Below are positions 35,432 to 46,400 of a stretch of DNA of 64,000 nucleotides, in pieces (position 1 is the stretch's first letter; every line of letters starts with the position of its first letter). The notes beneath the pieces are model-generated. The model saw nothing but the letters and a program-made list of their open reading frames with translations, ran no database searches and was not told the origin of the DNA. A program made the translations under genes and the position numbers. Source of the DNA: Chionoecetes opilio (lineage: Eukaryota > Arthropoda > Malacostraca > Decapoda > Majidae); NCBI GenBank assembly GCA_016584305.1, contig JACEEZ010018518.1:5001-69000 (forward strand), in the 5' to 3' direction.

Positions 35432-35689
35432 GCTGTTCCCCCCTCCCTGCAGTATCACCATTCCTTCCTGTACATCCTCCACCTGCTCCCTCACCTCCTT
35501 CACAACATCCTCCATACCCTTACCACTCAGGCTAACCAGCACACTCTTCTCACCCCTCATAGCCACGTGTCGCCTACTGTGCCTGTACTACTGTCGCCTG
35601 CACCATACTGTCCCCTACAAATAGTATAGGCCACTTCTTTGCTCTGCGGTTTGCCCCCGTTGCTGTAGCTACCAGTCCAGCACACAGTG

Positions 35690-36143
35690 CATGGATGTGA
35701 ATGCAAGGAACTACAGGTGGTCTGAGAGACTGAGTCCCACAGCAAAGTGTGTCAGATGTGTGACATGGGTGAGGATGAAATTGGAGCATGTAATACTAGA
35801 ATGTGAGAAGTATAACGGTGAGAGAATGGAAATGATGCATGTGGTTTTGACTGAAATGGGATGTGAAACGAATGAGGTGGTTGAAAGGACAGGAAGAGAA
35901 TGGATGTTATTGCTGCTGGGACTGTGTGGTGAGACAAGGGGACTGATGGAAGGGGACGGATGATTGAGACTCAGACAGTGAGAGTTTTTGGATAGAATGT
36001 GGTGTATGAGAAATAGACAATAGGACTGGATGCTTAGATGTATTTTTTTTTGTCCTTTTGTTTGTTTTTCTCTACAGGAACAGCCGGTCCAAAGGACTGG
36101 CCAATGAAGAATAGGCCACCTGTAATATCAAGATCAAGAAGAT
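35690..36143 (+). pseudogene. LINE C-terminal fragment, EHVILECEKY family, with 3' tail
   Basis: Plus frame 35691-35963: NARNYRWSERLSPTAKCVRC, KLEHVILECEKYNGERMEMM, TGREWMLLLLGLCGETRGLM. Followed by a 3' UTR with GGTCCAAAGGACTGGCCAATGAAGAATAGGCC-type sequence (see 18447 and 28940) and the tail ATCAAGATCAAGA at 36131-36143. Orientation is opposite to the ORF1 fragment on its left. Confidence 0.78.
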
Positions 36144-36183
36144 ACTATTTGTGCTAAAAGGATATACTATAATCTTACTAGAT

Positions 36184-36909
36184 CAGTGGTTCTTAACCTG
36201 GGTTCGGTGAGCCAGTTTCAGGGGTTCGGCTGAGGCCCTCCGAAATACATTGCAATTTTGCTGTTAGTATTGTAATGCCGGGTTAGTCACCCGAGTAAAT
36301 TATATGCGAAATTAGCATAAATTCAATCAGTGTGGTGGAGGGAGAGTTATGTGTGGATGTGTGTGTGTGTGTGTGTTTGCCCGCCTTTGTCCCTTTCGAG
36401 CAGTGGCGTATTTAGAGGGCCTCCTTTTGTCCCAAAGGGACAAAAATTGTTTTGCCATTGAATATCAAATTAGTGCAATATATCCCTTCTGAGTCCTCAC
36501 AATGCCCCTAAAAATGCTACATTTTCAAAACATTTCCTGAGCCCCTGCTCAGAACACTCAGCAGTAGAGGCTCGCTTCCCTCCACCCGCCACCCCTTAAA
36601 ACAATCCTGGATTCACCCCTGCAAGTGCCCCCCCCACTCTCCAAACACCTACGCCACTGCTTCCAGGTCCTTCCTTCCTTCTTATTATCCAAATATACTC
36701 CTGATTTTGAGGCAAATTTTCTTACATTTTTGTATCGATTACTATGGAATTAATTTTCATTATCCAAATATATTTTTGAATTTTTAATAAATTTTTCAAA
36801 AAAAAAATGTATTAAACTTTTATTTTTTCTTCCCATATTTGAGGGGTTCGGCTAGTGTGCGGAAGTTTTTGTTAAGGTTCGGCACCTCTGAAAAGGTTAA
36901 GAACCACTG
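36184..36909. mobile_element. hAT MITE with perfect 8-bp duplication
   Basis: Ends CAGTGGTTCTTAACCT and AGGTTAAGAACCACTG (the right one with an extra AAA before it); flanks TACTAGAT at 36176-36183 and 36910-36917. Interior includes a (GT)n at 36360 and AT-rich DNA; no transposase. The CAGTGGTTCTTAACCT end is shared by many animal hAT families. Confidence 0.93.
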
Positions 36910-37074
36910 TACTAGATGAAGTAGGACAGTATACTTTATCATGGTAAGCCAGGCTATCTGGTAACTCAGCCCCCCTAAAGCTTTTCCCAAGATCCGCCCG
37001 TGGACCCAGAAATTGTATTTTTCCGTAAAGCAAAAGGCAGGGAGAGGCAGGCAAAGGCAATTCTTTTAAGTAAT

Positions 37075-37470
37075 AGGAAAATAATTTTTAAATGTAATTC
37101 AGAAAATTAACCTATATTTTCTATTTCAGAAGACATCAATACAGAGTGTCAAGAAAAGCTTTAGTCACATTTGTCAGAAGATATGCACAGTGGTGCTTTT
37201 GTTCCCAAACTGGTATATTTATATCACAATGGCCTGGACAACACTTGACACCATCACAATGCACACGGCGGCCACCTTTGAGCTGCCTGGTAAAGGTACA
37301 GCAACACTTGACATGACTAACGTACAGTTGCCCAAGAAAGTTGCCACTCAATGTATAAAATGACTCGTAGCGCTGTATGTATTTTTGTCCAGGCTGCCTA
37401 CAGACTAAGTAACACAGGCTGTGATTGGCTGGCTGGCTAAGGGATATTCTATACCTTGACCTGACCACCT
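37075..37470 (-). other. Unrecognised Cys-rich minus-strand frame
   Basis: Open for 110 codons (37136-37468). Contains YVSHVKCCCTFTRQLKGG, RRVHCDGVKCCPGHCDINI and VWEQKHHCAYLL: ten or so Cys/His in 60 residues. No family recognised. A decayed exon, part of an unknown element, or chance are all possible. Confidence 0.25.
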
Positions 37471-37504
37471 TATCATATCATTCTCTCTGTAACCAAGTGA
37501 ACAA

Positions 37505-37655
37505 TCCCAGGTCAAGGGAAGCCACATGTGTGTTGTCAAGGGGGTTAGAGACAGGTCAAGGGAAGCCACAGGTTCAAGGGGTCAAGGGGGTTAGAGACAG
37601 GTCAAGGGAAGCCACAGGTTCAAGGGGTCAAGGGGGTTAGAGACAGGTCAAGGAA
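37505..37655. repeat. Short tandem repeat, about 46-bp unit, three copies
   Basis: GGTCAAGGGAAGCCACAGGT followed by TCAAGGGGTCAAGGGGGTTAGAGACA, repeated with small changes. Confidence 0.9.
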
Positions 37656-37659
37656 CCAC

Positions 37660-38530
37660 AGGTGCTGCTCTGTCACTGTTGAATATCACCTTGCTCCCCT
37701 TCACTTATCAACAGTGTTTGAGGCAGGTTCATGGCAGATCCGTTAGTTAGAGAGAGAGAGAGATGCTTCAACTTTTGCTTCTCTCTCTTCCATTCAGGAC
37801 TATTGCTACTATCATTATTATTGATGATATGTAAATAATAGTAATTATTTTAATCAATTATCATTACTAAATTTTTGTTATTCTATTGATCTTCATAATA
37901 TGTAAGGATTAGAAGAAAAGGGCAAAGGGAACTTCTTCATCCTTCCTCTAATGATATAATCCCTCGGTCATCCCTCTAGGCCGCCCAATCATGACAATAT
38001 TGGTTTTGCCAACATATCTTAGGCAACTGTACACTACAACTTAAGCCTATGTCTTGATGCAACATTGTGTGCATCACTGAGAATCATCAATGACTGGCTG
38101 CAGGGTTTGGTATGTTGCACACATACCAAAAAAAGAAAATAATAATAATAATGGCCTTGCAAAAACATTAAAACAACTTAATTATTACCTTTGGAATGTT
38201 TGCGAAGAAATATAAATAGCTTGCTAATTACAATTAATGCTAACTTGTCACCTACCAAACACTTCAATGCAAAGTGTTGGTTTAGTTTACAATAATATAC
38301 AACAGCAAGTATTTGGACTCCACACAAGGATAAGCAGCTTATGAAATAGCAGGTCTTTTCTCTGTAAATAGTACCCATACAGTTGTAGTGCTTCCTTTTT
38401 CTCTCTCTCACCCTGTTAAGTTCCGTTCAGTTGTGGGTCGGGAGTTTGGCCTTTTTTATCGGCACTCCCTGATATTTCTCTTCTTGCTGTCAGGGTCTTT
38501 AGTTACAGTAGTTGTCTTCTCTTATTCTGT
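37660..38530. other. No gene seen
   Basis: AT-rich spacer with a short (GA)n at 37750. The 77-codon minus frame at 38178-38411 has no recognisable motif. Confidence 0.4.
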
Positions 38531-38533
38531 CTT

Positions 38534-38854
38534 TTAATTTATTTCTCTTTCTTTCCTCTTCTTTTCTCTGGTCATCCAAAAACTGTTGAATGTTCGTTTT
38601 GCTGCTTCCACATTCCTATCTCCAAACAAATACTCCCCCACAATATCCTCTTCCTCCTCTATGTAAGGTTCTTGGAGCCTCACACTTTTCTTTCTTTCAT
38701 TACTATATGCTGGACACCATAACAAAAAGTGCTTTAAATCTTCCTTCTCAGCCCCACACAAATCACATGTTATTTCTTCTCCCCAAAACCTCCTTCTGTC
38801 ATTTAATTGCAAGTTGTTTGTCCTGTACTTAAATAGTATTTCTGACCCTCCCAT
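38534..38854 (-). pseudogene. LINE C-terminal zinc-knuckle fragment
   Basis: Minus frame: GGSEILFKYRTNNLQLNDRR, EITCDLCGAEKEDLKHFLLW, CPAYSNERKKSVRL and a charged tail NSFWMTREKKRKERE. CxxC-x-H-x4-C is the C-terminal cluster of many LINE polymerases. Only this part is left. It may belong to the CR1/Jockey-group family at 330-1930. Confidence 0.7.
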
Positions 38855-39052
38855 GTGATATATATTGCAGACCTTCTATTCTATGCTAACCATGACTATT
38901 AATTGTTCAGTAATAATGTTGGACACACAAAATAAGACGTTCTAGTGTATGGCTACCTATTGCCACCAAACAAACAAGATATTGAGCAACAAACACTCCT
39001 TTAATCTCAACTGAAATGCCACTTAACTAATATTTTGAGAGCTTTGTGGACC

Positions 39053-40137
39053 TATAGTCTATTTTCTTTTTAACGAGGCAAAATATCCATTCTATCTTAA
39101 AGTAATCGTCCAGACCCATTTTTTCTTTGCATAATTATGTTGAATTCAAAATACCTAATCCACAAAAAATAATTCATTTCCACGCCTTATTTCCCTAAAA
39201 ACATGACTTTTGTAAAAAACGCAGGAAAAACAACAGCCCCATTCCAGCCGTGGCGGGAAACTTGCTGGTGACGTCAACTTAGGTGGCCTCCCCCCCCACG
39301 CGGTAATACAAATGCACGTAAACTCAGAAATAGATATAGTACTTGAAGAATTTTGAGTGCTTCTGATATATTTTTTTTGCGATATGGCATATACTTGCAT
39401 CCTTTATGGGTGGAGCAAGAAAGCTGTGCCTTTCTAGAGAGCTTATCACCCGTTCCCGACCTATACGGCCACGATATATATGTGTGGAGACATGTGTGCT
39501 CCGGGCAAGAGGCGAACAATCTGCTTCACACCGCCCGCCTCTCCCCCGGCGCTCCACACGTCTCCACACATATATCGTGGCCATATAGGTCGGGAACGGG
39601 TGATAAGCTCTCTGAAAAGGCACAGTTTTCTTGCTGCACCCATAAAGGATGCAAGTATATGCCATATCGCAAAAAAAAAAAATCTGAAACACCCAAAATT
39701 CTTCAAGAACTAAATTTATTTCTGAGTTTCCGTGTACGTATTTGTATTACCGCGGGGCTGGGTGACATCACCGAGCCATTGTCCGTCGTCTGCTGGTCGC
39801 CAGTTGTGTTTTGAGAGCTCGGGGAATTTACAGATTTTGATTGCGGATCATTTAAAAACGGGTGACTGGATGCAAAAAGTGACAACATATTGTTGATATA
39901 CTCGATCATGGCTATATTTTGACTGCATTAAATCAGGAATGATGAAAGAGTCTGGACGATTACTTTAAAGTCTCATGCTTAAAATTATGCCTATGTTTAC
40001 CTGATAATATGGTTAATATGATAAACTACAACTGAAATTTAGAAGAAGCGTAGTATTCTCTTTTCCTGGCATCAAATATCAGTCAGTAAGCAGCAAGGGG
40101 GCAGGATTTTTCACCTCGTTAAAAAAAAGATTATATA
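39053..40137. mobile_element. Foldback element with about 210-bp palindromic arms
   Basis: Outer ends TAGTCTATTTTCTTTTTAAC GAGGC (left) and CACCTCGTTAAAAAAAAGAT (right) resemble the ends of the small MITE 55001-55214. Inside, 39296-39505 and 39540-39752 are long inverted repeats around a 35-bp centre; both contain GATATGGCATATACTTGCAT and CGTTCCCGACCTATA. Frames in it (about 39155-39814) mirror each other and are not genes. Confidence 0.8.
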
Positions 40138-40354
40138 CACAAAAATTTTTGTTTTTATGCCATGCAACTCAGACACCCTACACACACAAACACACACACG
40201 GATCACTTAAGCAGCACTGATAAACACTCACACACCAAGTAAGCTACATACACCACCTAATATATAAGTTTTCACCCACAGGCAGGTCTCTCGAAAACTA
40301 GTCAACTCCCTAGTGTCAGTCACTAGAAAATGTCTGTCATTTATAAATAAACGT

Positions 40355-41745
40355 ATCAGTATTATCGTCCCTATCTGGAAAGGGAAAGGGGACCATCAGG
40401 ACTGCAACAATTACCGTGGTATTACACTGCTCAGCGTACCAGGCAAGGTGCTTGCCCATCTATTGCTGACACAAATTCGCAGTCATCTGGTGAAGCATCA
40501 GAGACCCATCAGAGATGAAGCATCGCAGTCTGGGTTCACGCCTGGTAAGTCAACAACGGACCGTATCCTAGCGCTTCGTGTCCTGGTGGAACGCCGACGT
40601 GAGTTTCGACAGGGGATGCTTGCAGCCTATGTTGATCTGAAGAAGGCGTTTGACTCAGTGCATCGTGAGTCACTTTGGGATCTTCTGCGACTTCGAGGGA
40701 TTCCTGCAAGGACTATTGGTTTGATAACTGGTCTGTATTCTGGGACTGAGAGTGCTGTGAAGTGTGGGGCAGGTGTATCCAGCTTCTTTCCTGTGAATAC
40801 AGGAGTGAGGCAAGGGTGCGTCCTTGCCCCATCACTTTTCAACGCTTGTATGGACTGGGTATTGGACAAGGTTGTAGATCAAAGTGATTGTGGAGCATCC
40901 GTCGGCAACACCAAGATCACTGATCTTGTTTTTGCCGATGATGCAGTAATCTTTGCTGAGTCGCTGGAGGTCCTGGTGATGGCTCTCGAGGCGCTGCACG
41001 AGGAGGCAAAGCCTTTGGGACTTGAGGTCTCCTGGCTCAAGACCAAGGTCCAGGTGTTTGGAGACTTACTAGATGAAGCAGTACAGTCTGCTCATGCATG
41101 TGGCGAGGACATTGAGATCTTGGAAAGTTTTACATATCTTGGTAGCGCAGTCCATAATGACGGCGGGTCACGTCAAGAAGTCTTACGACGGATTGGCATA
41201 GCCCACGGTGTTATGGACTCGCTCAGCGGAGTATTTGGCGTTGTCGGTACCTGTTCAGGAGGACAAAGATCCGGATCTTCAAGTCGCTTGTGATCCGTCT
41301 TACTCTATGGTTGTGAGATATGGACACTAAATAGTGACTTGAAGAGACGAATCAATGCCTTTGGTAATAAGTGTCTTCGCAGAATCATGGGGTATCGCTG
41401 GAATGATTACGTGTCAAATCAGCGATTGCACCGTGAGACTGAATCGAGGCCTATTACCTGCATAGTCCGTCAGCGCCAACTTCGGCTATATGGGCATGTG
41501 GCACGCTACCCTGAAACTGATCCTTCCCATCGGGTTGTATCTGTAAAGAGACAATCCGGCGTGGAGGAGGCCAAGGGGGCGCCCACAAGGCTCGTGGCTG
41601 GGGCAAGTTGATGTTTCTTGTCGAGAGCTGCTTGGTATGGGAAAGGAGCCTACATGGGAACTCGCGCGTGGTGACCCCCGGGAGTGGCGTCGTAGGGTGG
41701 GCGAGGCGACGCGCCCCCGGCGTATGCCCCCAATGATTGATTGAG
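40355..41745 (+). pseudogene. RTE-like LINE, 5'-truncated copy (RT to 3' tail)
   Basis: Starts within RT at IVPIWKGKGDHQDCNNYRGI and continues with FTPGKSTTDRILALRVLVER, AAYVDLKKAFDSVHRESLWD, GVRQGCVLAPSLFNACMD and the catalytic KITDLVFADDAVIF, then uninterrupted through the thumb. A stop at 41291 and frame change near 41280 separate SGSSSRL from SDLKRRINAFGNKCLRRIMG (41339-41611). The tail AATGATTGATTGAG is at 41732-41745. Here the FADD region is unbroken, giving the reference for the MITE insertion site at 23985-24570. Not functional. Confidence 0.9.
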
Positions 41746-41877
41746 TATTGTCTTTGATTACAACAGTTATCACACACACTGGCAATACTTTTAGCTATAT
41801 AGTGATATTCCATACTCCCATATGAGCCGTGTGAACATGTAACAGCTTAGCATTATTGGTAGCGCCCACAAATTGTC

Positions 41878-42150
41878 GCCTCGTGGTGTAGTGGCCGGCG
41901 TGCTTGGCTACGAATCTGCGGGCCCTGGTTCGAATCCAGGCCAGGGCAAGTCGGCAAGTCGGGCAAGTGTTCTTCCTCCCTTTCGGGGTTGATAAATGGG
42001 TACCTGGGGAAGGTAATTGTGGTAACCCGGATGTCACACTAGCCCTGTGTCCCAGGGTAACGGGTCCTCAACCACCACAGGCTCAAAGGACTAATGCCAC
42101 GGAGATGAGCACTGAAGGCCATGTGCAGCATAGCGTATGCCCCCATCTTT
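41878..42150 (+). mobile_element. tRNA-derived SINE, family S2
   Basis: A-box-like GTGGTGTAGTGGCCGGCGTG and B-box GGTTCGAATCC, then a body with GGGGTTGATAAATGGGTACC and ATGTCACACTAGCCCTGTGT. A reversed copy is at 57275-57566. Confidence 0.88.
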
Positions 42151-42640
42151 ACTTTCTTTACCACAAATTAGATCCATAAGGATTGTATGTACATCAGCCT
42201 TTCCTGCAAGAGGAAAGTGGGAAGACACAACACAATAGTTGATAATATTGTGTTGTCAGACAGCCAGCAGTGATGCAACCTAACCTTGTTAATCACTGAG
42301 GAAAGCATGACACACCCTGCAATGTGGAACAACACCTTGTCCACACACGTCACTCAACAATGATGTCAACTGTACGTACAATGAGCGAGTGTCCCGGACT
42401 GGGATAGGAAGACAGAACCACTTGGGCCATTGGTTGGTACGGACAGACACACGCTCCCACTTCTCCTCAACTCACTGGCTGTTCTACCTTCTTGGCTGTA
42501 GTAACACTAAGTCACTAAATTGACTTGTAAAATAAACTGTACATAACTGTACTACGCTTTAACTAAGACCACGTCAAGTCTCCACAAACAGAGAGACTAA
42601 CACTCGGTTCTGACACACAGACCAAGTAAGCTACACATGC
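42151..42640. other. Spacer downstream of the IL-17R-like gene; no gene seen
   Basis: Lies beyond the last coding exon in gene orientation, so any 3' UTR past the minisatellite would be here. A possible AATAAA (minus strand) was not pinned down. Contains GTTGATAATATTGTGTTG. Confidence 0.35.
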
Positions 42641-42642
42641 TA

Positions 42643-42990
42643 GCTGATGACCCCAGGTGGCACAGGTCACCACACTGGGTCATGGGGTGCCGTGGTATAG
42701 CTGATGACCCCAGGTGGCACAGGTCACCACACTGGGTCATGGGGTGCCGTGGTATAGCTGATGACCCCAGGTGGCACAGGTCACCACACTGGGGCATGGG
42801 GTGCCGTGGTATAGCTGATGACCCCAGGTGGCACAGGTCACCACACTGGGGCATGGGGTGCCGTGGTATAGCTGATGACCCCAGGTGGCACAGGTCACCA
42901 CACTGGGGCATGGGGTGCCGTGGTATAGCTGATGACCCCAGGTGGCACAGGTCACCACACTGGGTCATGGGGTGCCGTGGTGTGGGTGTG
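42643..42990. repeat. 57-bp minisatellite, 6 units, overlapping the last exon of the IL-17R-like gene
   Basis: Unit GCTGATGACCCCAGGTGGCA + CAGGTCACCACACTGGG(T/G)C + ATGGGGTGCCGTGGTATA; successive starts 42643 and 42700. 57 bp is 19 codons, so in-frame repeats arise on both strands. The stop codon of the receptor gene (42952-42954, minus) lies in the unit nearest the gene. Confidence 0.95.
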
Positions 42991-43084
42991 TTGGCGGCAG
43001 TGCTGTGGGTGGGAAGACAGGGCAGCTTGGAGGTCTTTCAGTTGGTTCTCTCCAGGCTCATCAAAGCTTGCCACTGACACACCC
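42952..43084 (-). CDS. IL-17R-like exon G: putative terminal exon
   Basis: Acceptor TTAATCCTGCAG|GGGTGTG; the phase needed after exon F gives GVSVASFDEPGENQLKDLQA, ALSSHPQHCRQHTHTTAPHD, PVW and TGA at 42954-42952. The first 30 residues look protein-like, and the phase match is exact, but the 8.9-kb intron (43085-52023) could hide another exon, and the last part is minisatellite sequence. Transcript evidence would decide. Confidence 0.5.
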
Positions 43085-43396
43085 CTGCAGGATTAATAGA
43101 TGGATTAATTAATGGATTAATATTCCCAAACACACTCCTGTAGGGTTAATAGATGTACTAATTAATGGATTAATATATGTTAAACAGACACACCCCTGCA
43201 GGATTAATAAATGGATTAATTAATTGATTAATATATGTTAATACAAACACCCCCTGGGGATTAATACACTCCTGCAGGAGTGTACCTTCTGTTACCTATC
43301 AACACAATACAGTCAGGGAGCTTCATACTCTCTCTCTCTCTCTGTGAGTATATATATACACTAACACACATATATATATATATATATTATATATAT

Positions 43397-43465
<69 letters not shown>

Positions 43466-46400
43466 CAGTGGTCTTTCACGTTTGGCGATTTTATTAGTCT
43501 AGCCAAACCAGCGCCAAAAGTGAATTTCGCCAAACGTGAATAGTACTTTCAATGGGAAAATTATCCATTAGTCTTAGACGAGGCCCGAGTTCACCCTTTT
43601 GACCTCCATTTTCGTACTTTAATTACTTAAAAGCAAAGACATTATACATGAAACATTAACAGCAATGCAAAAGACAATACATAATAGATAACAGATGTTA
43701 TTTACCATGAATTATTTAGAGTTAGGCGCCGATGTAATGCATAATACTATGTAAGGGCCAACCACCACTTCCAGACGTTCCAGCGACATTCCGACTTCTT
43801 CCACCCCCTGTTTAACCGTTCGTGGCTTCGATCATGACAGTTTCGGTCATCCACAATGTCATCACTGCCTCCCGACCTCTGCTTCCTCATGAAGCCTCGA
43901 GACCCTCTGGTTTGGAGCAGAGGTTACGAGGCGCCTGGCATCGGCTGTCCCGGGAGTAGAGATCCCGACGGAATACGGATAATTCCTCTCTCTCTCCACC
44001 TCCGTTGGTGTAGACCTCTTCGTTCCCTGCTGCCCAGGTCAACTACCCTTCCAGTCTGCCGTCGTCCCTGAGTCTCGTGCTCAGCGACCTATGGTTGAGG
44101 GGAAGGCTGTTGCGAGCCAGGTAGCAGGGGCGGGAGTCTGGATTTTTTGTTTGTTTGTTTATTCAAGCGTGAGTGAGACTTCAGTAAAATCTCCTCCCAT
44201 TTTGTCTGTGTTTTCTCACACCCTTACGGCCCTCACCCTACCCAACTTCAACGTATCCTGGAATCCTGAGGTAACGAGCAGTGGTGTCTTTGCACACGTT
44301 ATCCCTCACATACAGGAAAATACCTTTTATCCGGATATATCCGGACTTCCGGGTAGCCGGTTAATGGAAAAGTCCGGTTAATGGGGTAAGTATACTTACG
44401 AAAGATGCATTTACTAAAAAAAACATAATATTGTATGATTGTTTCTGTTACCTTATTAGTAGATCATTGTAGAACTGTAATTCACCATAAATAGACATGC
44501 CCAGCCCAACATAGCACTCCTGTTCTTGTTGACTATGCACGTATAAATGACACTCCCGTAATGTAGTACCGTAAATTATAAACTAAAGAAACTCAACTGC
44601 GTATATGCAAAGACTTTTAACACAAAATGATATACTAAAGGAACACTTTTTTTTCTTCTATTTTATTTGTTTATTGTTCTTACTGTATTTGTTTAGGGCT
44701 AGGCAGTCTGGTGAGAAAACTCCAGGTCCGGGTGGTCTGGGTTGTCTGACAGTGGTGATAGTGGCTCATCAGGCACTGAGTCTTGGACAGATGATGGTCC
44801 AGGCACAGCAGGATCGGCTGTAGTTGATGGCCCCGGCACAGATCCTGGCGCTTGTCTTTGTTTCATTGCGCGGGCGAACATTGTTTTGATATCGGTCTGC
44901 TTGAGTGCTTTGCGACGTTCATGTAAAGTCTTGTTTTGTAACATTATAAGTTGCATGACTTCTTGGAGAGATATAAATTGGTGACGTTGTGCAAAGTTGA
45001 TGTCATTTTGTAAGCCGTTAAGTGCTGATTCCCATGACACTTTAACGGTTTCATCTTCCTCCTCACTTTCGCTCCCAGACGTTACCTGCTCATTTTCATT
45101 TTTTACGGCTGCAATTATTTGGTCGTCATCCATACTCATTGTCACAGAAATATCTTCATCAACTGCAAGCCACTCATCTAGTATATTTTCATCCATTCCT
45201 GCCATGTCCATGTGAGAGTCTTTGGAAGCCATCAGCTCACGGATTTGATCATATACTTTGTCTGACTCGTCCTCAGTAACTGTCGGGAATCCTTCGCATT
45301 CAGGTTCGTCCGATTTCTCACCAACATCCATGACTTGGGGCCATAATTTGCGAGGATGAGCTTTACAATTGTCAAGAAAAAGCACAATTGTAGTGTTTTC
45401 AGGACGTCCCGTTTTTCTTAAATGTTCTTTTACACGAGGGACAAATACATGACAAAACCACCAGGTCAATATTTCAGCATCCATCCATGAACTTTTGTGG
45501 TTTTTGTAGTCAACTGGAAGGTGTACAATTCCCTTCAGGCAGCGAGGCTTCCCATACTTGCCGATCACCAATAACTTTACCCTGTGAGTACCGGCGCCAT
45601 TAGCACACAACAGTAAAGTTAGCCTCTCCTTGTTTGCTTTGTACCCAACTGCAGTCTTTTCATGTGCCAGAGCCAATGTGGTCTTTGGCAGACATCTGTA
45701 GAAAGCTCCGGTCTCGTCTGCATTGTAGATTTGTTCGGGGGTCAAATTATATTTCGCAACTGTTCTTGTAAAATAGTCCCGAAAGTCACTTGCAGCATTT
45801 TCATCAGCCGACTTTTTTTCTCCACTAACATCCAGCTTTCTAATACCATGGCGAACCTTGAATTTATTTAACCCTCCAATCGTGTAACCACACTCTGACT
45901 GGACCCCCATTTTTTCATGGAAAGATTTTGCTTTTTCAATAATCAAAGGGCCACTAACGCAAGTTCCTTCCCATGGTTTTAGGGCCAACCACTCCTACAC
46001 TGCCTTGTCTACCTCCTCCTGCTTTGGTTTTTGTAACGTTTTCCGCGATTCCACGCCTAGTCCAGTCTCAGACTTCAAATAAAATTGGTTTAGTTGTTTA
46101 GCCTGTGCTTCTATAGGGTACATAGTTGACATGCCAATATTATATTGTTCTAGAATATTTTGTCTCCTTTCCCCACTTTCAAGTCTTTGGCAAATGTCTA
46201 GTTTGTCTTTAATCGATAATACGACACATTTACGTGTTATTTTCTTTGCCGTAACTTTCGGCGTGTTGAAAGTACGGACGACTCAAAATACCACTCCGGT
46301 CGTCGGGTAGCACTGACCTTGCCCACGGACTGATAAACACTGAATTATCATAGCGCATGGCGCATTATGGCGGGAATAAACAGGTGGCGATAGGTGGCGC

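Larger units (their letters stand above)
34250..35660 (-). pseudogene. LINE ORF1 with SGNH-hydrolase-like fold, split by a hAT element
   Basis: Minus strand, before the insertion: WPILFVGDSMVQATVV (SGNH block I, GDS), a TAG and frame change, then VLVSLSGKGMEDVVKEVREQ and GMVILQGGGNS (block III, GxN). After the hAT element: LRRFSPKQTVDKVMECLKDI, a shift, then VVGIMRRPQENAGFEEMRRD and NKRLQEEVAKMK. Esterase-like ORF1 proteins of this type are known from CR1-group LINEs. The C-terminal His block was not identified with certainty. Stops and shifts make it a relic. Confidence 0.7.

Noticed and set aside
39155..39814. Several overlapping ORFs of 60-153 codons
   Set aside because: Mirror images arising from the two arms of the palindrome; no family recognised.
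40627..40869. Minus-strand ORF within the RTE-like copy
   Set aside because: Antisense shadow, repeated identically against each copy of the same LINE (24644, 51700).
41878..41950. tRNA gene
   Set aside because: A and B boxes are present but the acceptor stem is not foldable and the sequence continues into a repeated SINE body, also seen reversed at 57275-57566.
42597..43077. 146-codon plus and 123-codon minus ORFs
   Set aside because: In-frame readings of the 57-bp minisatellite; only the short minus-strand exon G was kept, on splice-phase grounds.
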